The notes: generated by a model from the sequence alone, not told the origin. DNA of 64,000 bases from Lepeophtheirus salmonis (GCF_016086655.4 NC_052132.2:16060805-16124804); one strand, 5' to 3'; counted from the first letter of the stretch, positions 31,640-43,795 are shown. A program made the numbers and translations.

Positions 31640-32254
31640 TAGTCATTCATTGTAACAATTAAAGAATTATAAATTATATATAAAAGGCCATACCCGGACC
31701 AATAGAAATATCTTTAATCAAGTAAAAAGTAATAATTATAGCTAACGTTCCTGGGTATCTCAACTCTTTCCAGAAATTTAAATAAAAAAATCATAATTGA
31801 CCTATATAACTCTATTAAATAGTCATCCACATGAAGTAAAAAAAATTATTACGGTTTTATCTTTTTTTTTAAAGATTACTCTTATGTTCAAGCTACTCAT
31901 ATGTTATTTGATTCATGTGTTAAGTCTAAAAACTTTTCTTTACAAAAATCTAATTGAAATCCGGTGTTAATTTCATTAGCAATTCCTCAAGTCCTCACAT
32001 TTCGCCTCGTCTGCTTCAGGAAGGAAAATATATTTTTGAATGATTTCTGTGTAAGTTATATTTTCCATTTGTAAGCATTTGGAGAATTGGAATTGGTTCC
32101 TATGATCCATTCAATGAAAAAAAAAAAAAAAAAAAAAAATCTTAAAGGTTATAATTTAAATGTAAGACTTTTAAAAGCAGTTTTGTATTTTCTACTCTCA
32201 TTTTTATCCCACTTACGAGCATATTCCTGTTAGTACCAACAATCAAAAGAGAGC
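31640..32254. other. AT-rich DNA with a 23-A homopolymer
   Basis: An A23 run lies at 32117-32139. No retroelement sequence is recognised just upstream of it, so it cannot be assigned as a poly-A tail. No gene is seen. Confidence 0.5.
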
Positions 32255-32365
32255 TTTTGAAATTTTCATGACAATTTGTCGGTTAGTTTGTAAATTACTA
32301 TGCAAAGTATGATGCTACTTTTGTTATTTTCAAATTAATTTTGGACACCATGAAATAGGAGAAAA
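32255..32365 (+). repeat. Dispersed repeat family D, copy 1
   Basis: Shares 'attttcatgacaat', 'attac-tatgcaaagtatgatgc', 'acttttgttatttt' in order with 48380-48460 and 51170-51240. Translations of the three copies share YYAKYDATFVI-like wording, so the family may derive from a protein-coding element, though each copy has stops or shifts. Confidence 0.6.
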
Positions 32366-32694
32366 ATTAAACATACGAGTGCAAATGCTGCTTCGAATAT
32401 TTACCTCTTGTATGGATAAAATTCAAAATACAACGTACCTAATCTTGTACCCGAGGGAATACCTGATTATTGGGCAATCCTTGAGATGAAGAATCGGTAT
32501 ACAAATTAGAAAAAATAACAAATAATGAAGAATTTTCTTTCTTTTGTCGTATTAATATAATTTAAGAAAGGAGCATGATTTATATCCATGCTCCCAACTC
32601 GTCTCGTAAAGGAATATAATGGACCCAGTTCTACGATATGATGCGATCTATTCGCATGGACACTACTAATATGCGATTCACTGTTAAATTTCTT

Positions 32695-32790
32695 CTCAGA
32701 TTCTAACTCCAGCCAAGTATCGTATGGAGTCTCTCTGAGTCACTTCACTTCAACTCATGGGACCTTCGGAAATTATCATTATTCCAAAGA
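32695..32790 (-). repeat. Inverted third copy of the 33.4-kb duplication unit
   Basis: Read on the minus strand it gives 'gataatttcc', 'atgagttgaagtgaagtgac' and 'agagactccatacgatactt', the same ordered words as in the two direct units at 33388 and 33822. Confidence 0.6.
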
Positions 32791-33387
32791 TGTGGTATAA
32801 CCATTTGGTCTTGCTTGCTCCTTTCGTCAAATCTAGAAAGTTAAATCCTCGATTCCAATACGATCTTAGATTTCATTGATACTCTTCCATGTCAAAATTG
32901 ATAAAATCCTGATAATGTGTTGGGTCAATTATGAAGAGTAATTGTCTACAACTCTAAATCCTTCATTTACTTCAACAATCAAAAGCTATTATTTGTATTC
33001 CGATTTATGATGTCCTAGCCTTTTACATTCTTGGTTTTATTTTTTTATAATAATGATTAATTAGTACACCACTGTCTCATCTAGACACCTTTGCATTACC
33101 CTTCCACAAAATCGAAGGTATCCTCTTTGTTGAGAAAGGCTTCATTCACTAACTTGGAAAATGCATGATAAATTTGGTTCGAGTTATTAATAAGTAAGGA
33201 ATTATAAGAATACAAAGCTAAGAACTTACAATTTACCCCTCCGTTATTGTTAAATCTAATTTATCATTGATTAAAGATTTCATTAATATTTTTCTAATTT
33301 ATTGTTTTATTAATCAATTAATTTAATATTATGAAATACAATTTATTTATGAATTAATTTGATTTCTTCATTGATTAATTGTTCCCA

Positions 33388-34178
33388 ATGTATCCCCTTG
33401 ATTCTGTGTGATAAGCCATTGGATGAGGTTGAACATAATATCCGATAAAGAATTTTCTCATATCTTTTCCAAAATAAAAGGTATTCATCCAAATGACTCC
33501 TGAGAGATCAAGATTCGACATTGCCTCAAGTATAATTGTCGCCTTCATCTAGTTAGACTTGATATATTCGTATGATCACTTATTAGGAGTTCCAAAACAG
33601 TTATTTATTCTTCAATACGAAATGTTGATAATTTCCTTAGATGATGAGTTGAAGCGACTCATCATCGGAGAGCCTCCATACGATACTTGGTTTGATTTGG
33701 TTGGACTACCTTGGAATAAGTTGATTCCCCCTCGATTAATCAATTAATTAACTATTATCATATAACATTCATAAATGAATTAATTTTAGTTAATTCATTT
33801 ATTAATCATTTTGTATATATCGACTTGATTAGGTAATGAAATCTTGGGAGAGGTGGAGCATAATATTCAATAAAGATCCTTCCGCTGTCTTTCCATAAAT
33901 TTATCGCAATAAAAAGTATTCATCCAAGTGACTTCAAGATTCAACATTCATACATTGCTTTAGGTGGAATTGTCGCGTTCATCCAGTTAGACTTAATGTT
34001 GTTCATATTGCTGTGAGCACCTGTTAGGGGATCCAAAACAATTATTTATGCTTGAACACGAAGGTTGATAATTTCCCAAGGTGATGAGTGGAGTGAACCG
34101 ACTCCAACTTTGAGAGACTCCATACGATATTTGGTTAGAATTATAATTTGGAGATACTAATTCATGGAATAAATGCCA
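33388..34178 (+). repeat. Degenerate ~430-bp tandem duplication
   Basis: Unit A (33388-33735) and unit B (33822-34178) share in order: 'gaacataatatccgataaag'-like text, 'gtattcatccaaatgact', 'cttcatctagttagacttga', 'gttgataatttcc' and 'ctccatacgatacttggtt'. Divergence and small indels show that it is old. Each unit is preceded by a TTAATTcATt-type AT tract. No reading frame is conserved between units, so it is probably a non-coding repeat. Confidence 0.75.
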
Positions 34179-35179
34179 TTATCTTTCTGAACTAGATCCG
34201 TTATGTTCTTCTTCCCCGAGACAGATTTGGATGCACGGATTATCCATTTTATTTATTATAAATAAGATGGAGGGTGAGCCTTGATGGATTTTTATCTTCC
34301 TATTTTATGTACCGTACGGTTGTTCCTCCACTTCTTTTTCCTCATCAACATTCATTTTATCTTCAGTATCTAGCTACTTATTTGGCTATTTAGTTAGTTT
34401 GTTCTTATTTTATTCAATTTAAGGCACAGTCCGCTAAATTGAATTTGTCAATTATTTGGTTCATATTATCAGACAGCATTTTAGCAAAAAAATATGAACA
34501 AAATGTAGCAAATAATACTTATTTCAAAACTTCTATTGAACTCGAAAATGGCAATTTGGTTTTAATATAACCAAATGGAGACGAAAAACTATTAGAACCT
34601 CGACCTTTAAGTTTTAGTTTCTCAAAAATTATACCATCAATTATTTAAAATTTTACATGATTATTTAGAAATGGGTAAAGATTACATAACAATCTCTTTT
34701 TGATATCCTAGATTGAACTAATAAAAAATTGTTGCGACATAACCATTAAGTGTCCGGCAATTTGGAACATCCAACGATATTTACCTTACCCCAAATACAA
34801 ATATTGACATGTAAGAAATAAAATAGGATAACATTATAGTTATATCATGGTTTTAAATGGGAACACACGCCCTGATACAGTTTTGAAATTCCGACTTTTT
34901 TTCATTCCGCGTCTATTCCTTCAAAAACAGAGAAAAATGGAAAGACCGACATGAAAATGAAAATCTTAGATGATTCAAAACTGTATATATATTCAAAAGG
35001 TTTACAAATGGTAAATCATAATTTGACTGTAAAATCAATATTTCTAACACTGGGACTGTTTATGCTAGATTAAAAAAATTCTTGATGAGGCCAAATTGTT
35101 ACGCCGTGCAAGAATTGATGCAGTGATTGAGGTCATTGAACATTAATATAATAAACCAATAATTTCGTCACAATCCATT
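34179..35179. other. AT-rich DNA, no recognised gene
   Basis: A 20-codon acidic minus-strand patch (EDKMNVDEEKEVEEQPYG, about 34310-34370) is the only coding-like item. It lacks good splice sites and was not called. Confidence 0.4.
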
Positions 35180-35330
35180 TTTTCAGGATCGGGTTGAGGT
35201 CAAAGTTTGTTCCAATTCTAGTGCACAACCTTGTAAATTTGATAATAAATGTATGGCGTCTGCAAATAGAAATTCGTCAATCATGTTCAAGTGTCATTTT
35301 CTCAACTTGTACGTAAGCAAGAAAGCACTT
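35180..35330 (+). pseudogene. Decayed Tc1/mariner C-terminal fragment
   Basis: The DNA 'gttgaggtcaaagtttgttc', then 'caattctagtgcacaacct', then 'tgtaaatttga' aligns base by base with 37262-37315, where the same block encodes EKLESKVCPNS..NNLDYLKASI of a transposase tail. This block normally follows the last catalytic residue. Two frames are open here by chance. It is a scrap of about 50 codons. Confidence 0.6.
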
Positions 35331-36827
35331 TCTATTTTCAAATTGTTTATGGTTGAATATATTGAAGTATGAATTAATTACAAACACTTACGCTTCATTA
35401 ACAATTAAATTAGTAAGTGTTTCTATTCCAATGAACCACCCGGTACTTTATATACTAAATATATGTATATATGTCTAAATGCCAAAACATACTTTCCGTT
35501 CTCCGACCCCATATAGGCATATAGGCGTATATGACTATTTTTTGTAATAAGATTACAGGTTGGCGTGTTATACCAAGAAATATAAACTTACAAAGAAAAA
35601 TACCTACCAATTTGAAGAAGAATTATTCTTATGTCGATCTGCAATTCTACATCGAGTCCAACAATGGCTTACACTTTACAACGAATCCTCCCTGTTACTC
35701 TTTGCCTCTCATGTACTAGTGATAACATTGTATTTATTTTTTTCAATTGAAGAATAATGACAACATCCTTGGTAAATAAAAAAACAATGATCAGGTTGCA
35801 ACGTCAAAAAGTCTTGCTCACGTACAATGTCATATTTTTTACAGATATCAGTTTAATATAGACCTACTCAAAACGTTCAAAAAATATTTTAATAAAGGAA
35901 ATTTATATTCATGGGTGGTGGTTCATTTTATTATTTAAACAATAAATAATAAGTAAGAAGCTTAATTAATAATTGTTAAATATTCTAAGAAGGCACAGAG
36001 AAGCTGAATGAATAATTTTAATCTCAAAAAAGTTTAATTAATAACGGAAGAAGTAAAAGAGAATTCCTACTTTATTACTTATAGAGTTGAAGAGTGTTGC
36101 ATTTTTGTAATTTTCCTAATGAAGAATGCATTATTTCTTCACCTTAGAGCCATCATCCATGCTAAATGCACAAGTACAAATACTCTATTATAAATATTGG
36201 ACCATTAAATGAAACAGGGGAGGGGGGGGGAAATTATATAAAAACTTTTATATACATATATATGAAATGCAGAAAATGTTTTACTGCAATTTATTCAATA
36301 CGTTTAATTCAATCATTGGTACTTTAATAAATGCTGGTTAGAACAAACATACCTACTTTCTTTCCTGCTCTCAAACGAAGCCTTGTTTTTTGGAAGGCTG
36401 TTGTAACACTTTTCTTGATAGTAGATAATAAACATTAAACTACTCATATGGGAAAATGGTACAAGAACAACATATAATTAGAAATGAGATTGTTGTAAGA
36501 GCGCACAGTAGAGGAGGGGCATATGGTACTACCGGATTGAGACCCCTGTTAATATCGGCCTTCTCCTTGTATTCCTTTTTTCTTTAGATGATTGGCATTC
36601 TGATAGTCATGGCCTATCAGTAGAGTTGACGCTTGTGTGAGGAAAAAAAGAGGGCGAGGAGAAGGCAAGTGATACATATGGTACAAATGAATGATGTACT
36701 TGGTTAATATCAGCTGTTTGTTATGATTGTAGAGTGAGAAAATGAATTACTTCTATAAAGCGGAAAACCTTCCACATTTAAAATAGCATTGGTGGAGGGA
36801 AAAAATTGTAATTGTATTTTGTGTTGT
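35331..36827. other. AT-rich DNA, no recognised gene
   Basis: Two overlapping plus-strand frames at 35531-35757 are ordinary A/T-rich chance frames. A G-run sits at 36219-36230. Nothing else was seen. Confidence 0.45.
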
Positions 36828-36900
36828 GCCAGTCCTTATTCTTAAGCACCAGACCTAAGCATGGACTGGGCTTGACCAAAAATATAAGTACTGAAACAAC
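36828..36900 (+). repeat. Dispersed GGACC-rich repeat, diverged copy
   Basis: Reads 'gtgccagtccttattcttaa', 'atggactgggcttgaccaaa', 'aatataagtactgaaacaac'. It is aligned in order with the 29561-29690 copy. Confidence 0.55.
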
Positions 36901-37079
36901 ACTAATTAGCAAAACTACATAAAAATAACACTTCACTTCTGAATTAAAAAGTAAAATACCAACATAAATGCTTTTCTCATTCTTCAGGATGTAGTTAAAG
37001 ATGGTTAAGGTGATGGAGATGGAGAAAGGAGATAGTGGTTGCCGTCAGGTACTGTGAACTCCTGTCTAACCAAATGATA

Positions 37080-37420
37080 ACTTGGATGAAAGTTGATGCC
37101 ATGATGTCGAGTTCCTGTTTCAATGAGACTCGGCCCCATCTCACAAGGCATACGTGAACCGCAACTGGTTTAAAGAGGAGAAAGTATCATATTGGACCCC
37201 CAGACCTGGTCTTCTAACTCACCGATATGAATTCCTTGGATGATTTCTTATAGGAGAAGTTAGAGAGTAAGGTTTGTCCTAATTCATAGAACAACCTCGA
37301 CTATTTGAAGGCCTCCATCATCATATACTCGGACAAATTCTCGCTCAACAGACGTGGTCAAGGCCTGAAAATCCTGTAGGCTTCGTATCGAGGGAAGGTT
37401 TGGCAAATACAGCGGACAAA
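37080..37420 (+). pseudogene. Tc1/mariner-type transposase C-terminal half
   Basis: The plus strand reads FQ, a TGA, then DSAPSHKAYVNRNWFKEEKV with the second catalytic Asp, SYWTPRPG, then after a frameshift MNSLDDFL with the last catalytic Asp (normally SPDLNPLDFFLW), a TAG where Trp is usual, EKLESKVCPNS, a further TAG, and NNLDYLKASI. Two catalytic residues are present but the gene is broken in at least four places. Weak tail similarity continues to about 37420. No inverted repeats were located. Confidence 0.7.
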
Positions 37421-38435
37421 TTGAATGATATTTTTCTTTTGTACTATTAGAACTTATAAATAAAATTACAAACTTTCTTCTCCTATTGATCAGGATGCAG
37501 TTAAAGGTGGTCCGGATTTACCCTGTATATATGACCCTGTATACGAGGGAATAGGAGAAGAAGAAGGAAAATAATAATGAAAATAAAATTAAAGGAATAG
37601 TCGATTAGTTATAAGACTATCAGAAGGAGCACAAGCTTCATTCACACAAGCTCAATTCACACAACCTCTTTTGTGGAAAAAAAATTATTTTTGATGAGAT
37701 ATTCTTAATAATCAACTCATATGACCTTTTTAAGATTATAAAGCTTTAACATTTGTCGTAGTCACCGTCACATAGTATTTTAAGCAACTCTACCACCTTG
37801 GGATCATATTTGGAGTCCCTAAAAATGATGCATCGAGACTGAATATATACAATTCAAAATATTAATTAGTCAATGGTTGATAAATGGTAAGTCAATAATA
37901 TGGTTCTGAATTCTTTTTGTCTTATTCTCCTAGCTAAATATTTAATTTGATTCGATACTATAAAAGTTTATAAAAAGACGGTTAATAGGTTGTGCGTCAA
38001 AATCTCCTCGAGTAGAATTACCAGTGACAAAAATACCAACTGCGAAAAAGTTCGCAGCAAAATTACCTAGAACCGATAATTCCATGTATCTAAATTTCCT
38101 TGCATATCTATTTATTTCTACTAAAATTTGAATTTATGGATCAACTACGACGGCATCCAGTTCTTCTTCACGTCATCACTACATGTTTTTTATCTCTATA
38201 ATAAAAACAATCATGATCCACCAAACAATTTTCTTTCGTTACCTAGACAACAATACTTTCTTATTTTATTCATATTTTAGAATTAAGATTCCGTAGACTT
38301 TTAAGCTACTCTGAAAAAAGATCAATGAGCCTTGAAAGAAATGTCAATCATACCCATATCCATTATAGTAGGGTAAATAAAAATTATTTTCTTTCTTTAT
38401 TTCAATGCTTTATAGGAAGTGCTACAATCATCTGA
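37421..38435. other. No gene; decayed short-motif run near 38 kb
   Basis: At 37985-38090 the minus strand reads loosely repeated 'ggtaattttgc', 'cgaactttttcgcag', 'ggtatttttgtc', 'ggtaattc' words, similar in style to the run at 25135-25262. The remainder is AT-rich with nothing recognised. Confidence 0.4.
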
Positions 38436-38957
38436 TTAAGGCAAGTATGCCCCGTTCTGTTTGATCACTAATTGCCAACGAGAATCCAACTTCATAAGGC
38501 TATTTTCGTAGAAACCCTAGTACCTATTGGAAAAAACTGTGACAACCAATTGTCACATGCCTCTATTGAAGTCAAATTTGTACCCCCAAGCGGTTTGTCC
38601 ATAGACAGGAAGAGGTGGTAGTCACATGGTGACACGCCCGGACTAAAAGTGGATGTATAAGTACTTTCCATCTGAGCTTCCGGAGCTTCTGACGTATCAT
38701 CTAAGATGTGTGTGTCCGGAAGTGGTTTTAATGATGTCTTGTTGATTCCTATTCTACAATACTGCCCGCTTTTGTTCGATCGCCAGCTTCAAACTTTTGA
38801 GTTGTTCACGGTAGAGACTAGAATTGAGCTGTGAAAAAAAATCGCTCGAAACACTGATGTGCAACACGAACCAAAAGAGTATCATCCCCGTATACATTGC
38901 AAATTTTCTTTTTTCAATTACAATACTGTACAAAAAGTATTTTTTGTATACACTCAC
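38436..38957 (-). pseudogene. Mariner transposase, catalytic and C-terminal half
   Basis: Minus-strand order: GMILFWFVLHISVSSDFFSQ then LNSSLYREQLKSLKLAIEQK (the region before the second catalytic Asp in mariner proteins); a degraded QQDI..SGHTHLR block; SPGVSPCDYHLFLSMDKPLG (the YSPDLAPSDYHLF motif, with the SPD Asp replaced by Gly and the LAPSD Asp kept); TSIEACDNWLSQFF; and after a frameshift LDSRWQLVIKQNGAYLP with TAA at 38436-38438. About 170 codons remain of roughly 345. Several stops and frameshifts are present. Confidence 0.75.
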
Positions 38958-39524
38958 ATATTTACAAGATATAATTTTTTTTAGAAAGAGGGCAGGAAAT
39001 ACGAACTTACTTTTTTCCCGACCTAATATATGTACATAGGATGAATAAAAATGAGATTTATATTGTATACATATGTACGCGAATAGATAAGCTTCCTTGT
39101 ATGACTAAAATTCTGACTTTATCACATTGCGTCAAATATTATACAATATACGTATGGAATAATACATAGTTATTGCTCCTGTTACAGTAATTTTTAGAAA
39201 TATTTTGTTACTACTTCGAATATATCCTTAACATGGATATGACAACCTTGAAACTTTTGGGCTGTGAAAATAGGGCTTCAAGAAATTCTAGGTGTTTTGT
39301 TGTTATTTATTATTTGGTCTGAGTGTTGAATTGACCTTGTTCAAAGACTTGAAATATTTTAATCAATTCCAGGACATTTGCCAAAGAAAAATAATAAACA
39401 TATTATAATACTACATCTTTGGGGCAGACTTAATACTTGCACTAATTTAGCAAAAACGTGAATTTTAGTGTATCTAAAATAGCCCCCTCGAAAACAATTA
39501 GTGATATTTTTAAATAATATATTT
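38958..39524. other. AT-rich DNA, no recognised gene
   Basis: Nothing recognised; several ATATGTA-type words only. Confidence 0.4.
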
Positions 39525-39900
39525 AGAACTATTTTTTGTTCAATTTCTCCATCTTCAGATAGAATAAGAGTCTTAACACGCCAGTGAAAAGTGCGGTAGC
39601 GCTTCGCGATGGAAGCCATATTCATGGTGTAGCATGCTGTCTTGATGACCCCTTGGAGCAAGCCCAAATTTGGATGCCAGATACAGTAGACATTATTTTC
39701 CAAGACACCTCACACTGCAGAGTGTAAGAGGTTGAGGTCATGGATGGAGGAGGCCACATGGAGACAGCCCCAAAATCAGGCATAATATTGCTTTAGATAT
39801 TTTAGTTATTCTTGCCTGTATGAGTTTGCATTGGATGGACATGCCAGAGGACTCGACACCCTTTTTGACACTGATAATGGTACACTGGCGTAGCCTTTTT
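39525..39900 (-). pseudogene. Tc1/mariner-type transposase, C-terminal fragment
   Basis: Minus-strand reading: a degraded ANSYRQE...KYLKQYYA segment, DFGAVSMWPPPS (the WPPSSPDLNP motif), then VLENNVYCIWHPNLGLLQGV, IKTACYTMNMASIAKRY, TFHWRVKTL and SEDGEIE at the C-terminus. The layout is the same as in the fragments at 8262 and 10071, so three C-terminal pieces of one subfamily occur in this window. Frameshifts separate the WPPPS block from the HPNL block. The N-terminal half is missing. Confidence 0.7.
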
Positions 39901-41009
39901 AGTCAGTTTTTCCGAAATTTTTAGACTTAGAGATATGGGGTCATAAAAAAAGCTTGTTTATTTTTATTTCTGCTGTTGTTTGGTTGCATAAAATAAAACC
40001 TTGTAATAAAAATAAACAGAGATAAAATAATTATTAAATGCTACAGGAAGTTATGGTTCCTCACTCCGGATGTACTTATGATTTCCAATCATGTTACTAC
40101 AATTTCATTATGAGGATCTTTCAACGTTGGCTCAAACCGCTATTAGAACCGCTGTAACTAGTATTGGAATAACTTAAAAGGCTACAGTCCCATCAGTCCG
40201 GTCCTGGTTAGCTTTGTTGATCCAAAGACTGGTCTTTTATGGTAACCACAACAGCTGAAATTTGAAATAAAAATGAAGGTAAGAAATAAAAGAATATAAA
40301 ATTTTAAAATTAAGCTATTTTGTTTCTTTGATCGAAAGAGGTTTTTATAAAACTTCAACAGCTAATCAAGTTGAAAAGTCGTAATTTTGAGCCGTGAAAA
40401 TATTTTCTGTTGTCAAACTTTTGTAGCATGTTCATATTTGATCCTTTGCTATCGTTATTTTAGCGAATTAGTTTAACGTTAACTGGATGCATTCAAGTGG
40501 TGTTGAAATTTTTATTCGAAGATTTTTGGCTAGGATTAAATGTTTATTAATCATTAAATATAAAATTACCTTATGTTAAAACCTTTATTATCAATTATTC
40601 CATACACATAGAAGCATGATGCCTAATAAGTAAATTAGCCTTATTTATTTATTCACTTGATATAAGTCTAGAAATTAGGATTTGTTTGGATGGTTCCCAG
40701 TTCGTTCCTTACTATGACTATTGATAAAAAAAAAAGATATTATCAGCTGTATCCTTTTATTTTAATAATTAAATCTTAACCTTTGTAACCCTGGTTTGTT
40801 TTTTTCTACTTCAGGATTTTTTTGCTGAGAGGAACGCTTAGAGTTGAAAAGAATGTTTATAAGTGTGATAAGATCTTTCCTCTCCATAACAGACGATAAA
40901 TTGTCTTTTTATACAGAGTTCAACCTCTATTTAACAACAAACATGACTTTCTTTTAATTGGATATTCTTCTATACTAAAAATCCGATTCAAATAAAAACT
41001 GAATTTAAA
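39901..41009. other. AT-rich DNA; one diverged GGACC-type repeat piece
   Basis: At 40180-40255 'acagtcccatcagtccggtc', 'ctggtt' and 'ccaaagactggtctttta' look like a diverged inverted piece of the dispersed repeat. No gene is seen in the remaining kilobase. Confidence 0.4.
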
Positions 41010-41400
41010 TAAAGATCATAACAGCCTGGACTCGACCTTGTAAACGGGAACAGGTATTGATGAAAGTCTCCTTTGGCAAAATACAAAATTCCTTCTTGAT
41101 TTTGTACATCAGCTTGAAGGAGGATTTCTTAATGTGTCATTAAATTGCACCCCACGCAAATAAGTCAATGGGGTTGAGTAATGGTGAGCAGCTAGTCCAA
41201 ACCATGGGCCCAACAAAATAAAAATAAAAACTGACGACAAGGTAAACTTTTTCTTTGCAGTGTGGCATGGAACAGAGTCTTGTTACCTCCTTAAGATTCC
41301 TCCAGTTCCTTCCTTACTCTACAGACAAAGAAACTGTCCTGGATTAAAAAGTTTGCAACCTCAACATTGTCTCGTCCAGTGTGGATCGCAATAAGGACAC
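41010..41400 (-). pseudogene. Tc1/mariner-type transposase C-terminal fragment
   Basis: Minus-strand reading: DSVPCHTAKKK (the second catalytic Asp block, QQDxAPxHTAKK), FYFYFVGPMVWTSCSPLLNP then IDLFAWGAI (final catalytic Asp in the NPID position with the usual F.WG), and a tail that includes NFVFCQRRLSSIPVPVYK. These blocks sit in two frames separated by one or two indels. The N-terminal half is not seen. It lies directly upstream of, and opposite to, the Gypsy-like remnant. Confidence 0.65.
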
Positions 41401-41604
41401 TCTGCCTTTTCCACGATTGTGTTATAAATACGTTGTTGATTTGTGCTATTTTTTACTGACACTAAACACTTCTGGCTAGATACCAAAACAACAAACAACA
41501 TTCTACCTATGTATCTGTGTATACAATGTATATTCTTCATAGTACTTTCATTAAAATACATTGTAGGCTCTTGTAAATTACTTAATTATATATAAATATA
41601 TGCT

Positions 41605-41870
41605 GGAGTTTGATTTGAACTGGTTCCAGAGAATTGAACTTAATTTTGCGTTTAGGGGGATTTGTCATACCAAAGTCTTATGGTGTCAGCCTTCCTGGTT
41701 AAGGTTTTCAATATTATGCCTATTAGTGAGGAGAATCTCACTTATAATGGAGCAAAGACATCCATACTAAACCGTTGTGGATCTTCTGCAAAGATAAAAA
41801 GAATTGTCGACATGATGGTTGATACTTACGGGCTCTCATGCTTGTTTGAACGTCTTCCAGATGAGGATTA
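41605..41870 (+). pseudogene. Gag-like fragment of the Gypsy-like element
   Basis: One frame reads FDLNWFQRIELNFAFRGI, resembling the 'P..W...LE..F.L.GI' start of retrotransposon gag (structural capsid) proteins. Then, in the frame of 41662-41967, AKTSILNRCGSSAKIKRIVD and LFERLPDEDYLKDLGKGVRQ follow. There is one frameshift at least. The assignment is based on the pattern plus the pol sequence downstream; no zinc knuckle is visible. Confidence 0.5.
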
Positions 41871-42123
41871 TTTAAAAGATTTAGGGAAAGGTGTACGGCA
41901 GCGAGGGAAGTCACAACCAATTCAACTGTTGAGGATCCCTCTTCTTCTCCAACTATCGCACCTTTAATTAAGGAAATATATTGTGGAGCTTTTTCGAAAT
42001 CCGTGATATCTGTGACGAATTGTATAGACTTCATTTGTGTAAAAGTGCCACGTATCTTTGGTTATGGAGGGAATCCATTAGAAGTTTACAGGATTAAAAC
42101 TCTAAGGGTACAAATAAAAAATC

Positions 42124-42605
42124 TTGGAACTTTTATATGGAAATTTATCGTTCTATTCAATATGGAATGATAAATATGAAAGAGCTTTTCATGGTATAAA
42201 ACTTTTAAGTACTCAACTTTCATTCTGGAACAACTCTTTATATTTAGCCTTTACAACAGATGCATCTGATACTGGGATCGGAGCTGTTCTGGAACATAAA
42301 GTAAAGGGGTGCTGGCAACCACAAGCCTTTTGGTCGAAAGCCTTATCTCAAATGCAAAGAGAATGTTAAACTTTTGATAGTTAATTACTGAATAATAAGG
42401 AATGTTTAAAAGTTTCTGTGAGCATTGGATGGACAAAGTTTTAGAGTATTCACAAATCATAGGCCTTTAGTGTCGGCAATGGACATTTGAAATCCCTCCT
42501 GGACTCCAAGATAATTCCGTACATTTGCATATGTAGCAGAGTTCAATCGCAGAATTGAACAAGTTTCAGGAAATTTAAAACACACTGCTGATATTCTTTC
42601 GAGAA
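42124..42605 (+). pseudogene. Gypsy-like pol: RT connection and RNase H
   Basis: Reads WNDKYERAFHGIKLLSTQLS (the W...AF..LK block after the reverse transcriptase thumb), then LYLAFTTDASDTGIGAVLEH (RNase H start with the first catalytic Asp), GCWQPQAFWSKALSQMQREC, and a TAA at 42367. Past the stop, the usual '...F..TDHRPLV.A.' (now in other frames near 42450) and FNRRIEQVSGNLKHTADILS-like text near 42545-42600 complete the domain. It degraded the RNA strand of the hybrid in the intact element. It is not functional. Confidence 0.8.
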
Positions 42606-43795
42606 ACATCAACAACATCCAATTAAGTCCAAATTTTCATCAAGATGTCATTGACGACCAAAGACACCCAGATCCAAAACTGTTAAATCTTAAAGTTAAA
42701 CCTTATCTCAAGTGTGTTTCAGGGACTTTAGTTGCAGGTTTTGCTACGAATACTTTTTTCGTGTCGTATTTTCCTCTCCAAAAATTTGCCCACGAATTAT
42801 TCATTCAAACCACAAAGATAATCATCCAGGATTCAAAGAGACTTTAAGGATTTTATCACTTATTTACGCTTTCTCTAAGTTATTCTTTGATGTTACAAAA
42901 TTCACTGAAGAAAATATTGTATGTCAACAAGCGAAGACCTTCAGTACATCCAAACCCACCTCCCCTTAGATCCAACATAAGGGCGACCATCAACCATGTT
43001 GATATAATTGGCCCGTTCACACTAGTCAAAGAATAGCGCTATACCCTGACTATGGTCGGAAGTGATCCCAATTCTAAATATCACCTGTAGTACAGTGGCT
43101 AGAGCTTTCTTGGACGGTTAGATATCAAGATTTAGAGTACCTGAATTCATGGTGTCAGACATGGGGGATGCAATTTACAAGTGCTATATGGACGGGCGTT
43201 TGAAAGACACTTGGAATCGTGAATAGGAAAACCTCTCATCATATCATCCTGAATCAAATGGGCTTATTGAATGGTTTCACAGATCCCTAAAAACTGGAAT
43301 ATTTGCACGGATACTGAAAGAGAAAGAACATTGGATATATGCTCTACCTGTTGTTTAGTGGGGACTGAGGAATTCAGTACCAATGTATCAAAGATCTAAA
43401 TATTCGCCGTTCTAGTTACTTAATGGTCGCTTGGGATCTTTGGATTCAGGCTTCTTCCACTCTTTTCCCATTCATAAGGCAGATGCCGATGTGGGGGCTT
43501 CTTTGTGACGATGGTGAAGGGGGCTCACGTTCTCCCACGAGTAACCCAGAGAGAAAAATTCGACGATCGTCTGAGGTAGGGTTACTACGTCTTCCTTAAT
43601 AATAAGTTATTCCGAGAATATCTTGCTCCAACCTTCTTGGGTTCTTTTAAAATCCTAGAGAAACAAGTGCAATATTTAAAATTCGACTTGGACGCCAAAG
43701 TCGACAATTTTTCCAAAAATAGACTCCATCTCTCTTTTGAAATCGCCAGAATCCTAATAGGATCTCCAACTGTACGCTCTACAAGGTCCATTTTA
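42606..43795 (+). pseudogene. Gypsy-like pol: integrase, broken
   Basis: Reads NHKDNHPGFKETLRILSLIY and then TEENIVCQQAKTFSTSKPTS (zinc-binding H..H..C..C region), then INHVDIIGPFTLVKE (first catalytic Asp block), VSDMGDAIYK (second Asp), SYHPESNGLIEWFHRSLKTG (third, Glu, after a TAG upstream) and a C-terminal region with SKYSPF and LNNKLFREYLAPTFLG near 43600. It inserts the cDNA into host DNA in intact elements. Several stops and frameshifts are present. Its end near 43795 is the last coding-like sequence. Confidence 0.8.

Larger units (their letters stand above)
41605..43795 (+). mobile_element. Gypsy-like LTR retrotransposon, internal remnant
   Basis: Plus-strand order: gag-like segment, then RT-connection/RNase H, then integrase zinc-binding and core. 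Protease and most of the reverse transcriptase are missing between about 41960 and 42120, so the element is internally deleted as well as mutated. No LTR pair, primer-binding site or polypurine tract could be located. No envelope-like frame was seen. Confidence 0.8.

Noticed and set aside
32117..32139. A 23-A run as a retrotransposon poly-A tail
   Set aside because: No LINE or SINE sequence is recognisable directly upstream and no target duplication was found.
34310..34370. A short acidic minus-strand peptide (EDKMNVDEEKEVEEQPYG)
   Set aside because: Only about 20 codons, no good acceptor or donor, and A/G-rich DNA easily gives E/K-rich peptides.
35187..35312. An apparent EGF-like exon: strong acceptor (ttttttcag), 42 codons with VCSNSSAQPCKFDNKCMA, and a GTAAGC donor
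   Set aside because: The same DNA aligns base by base with the transposase tail at 37262-37315, and a second frame is also open. The cysteines and splice sites are chance features of a mariner scrap.
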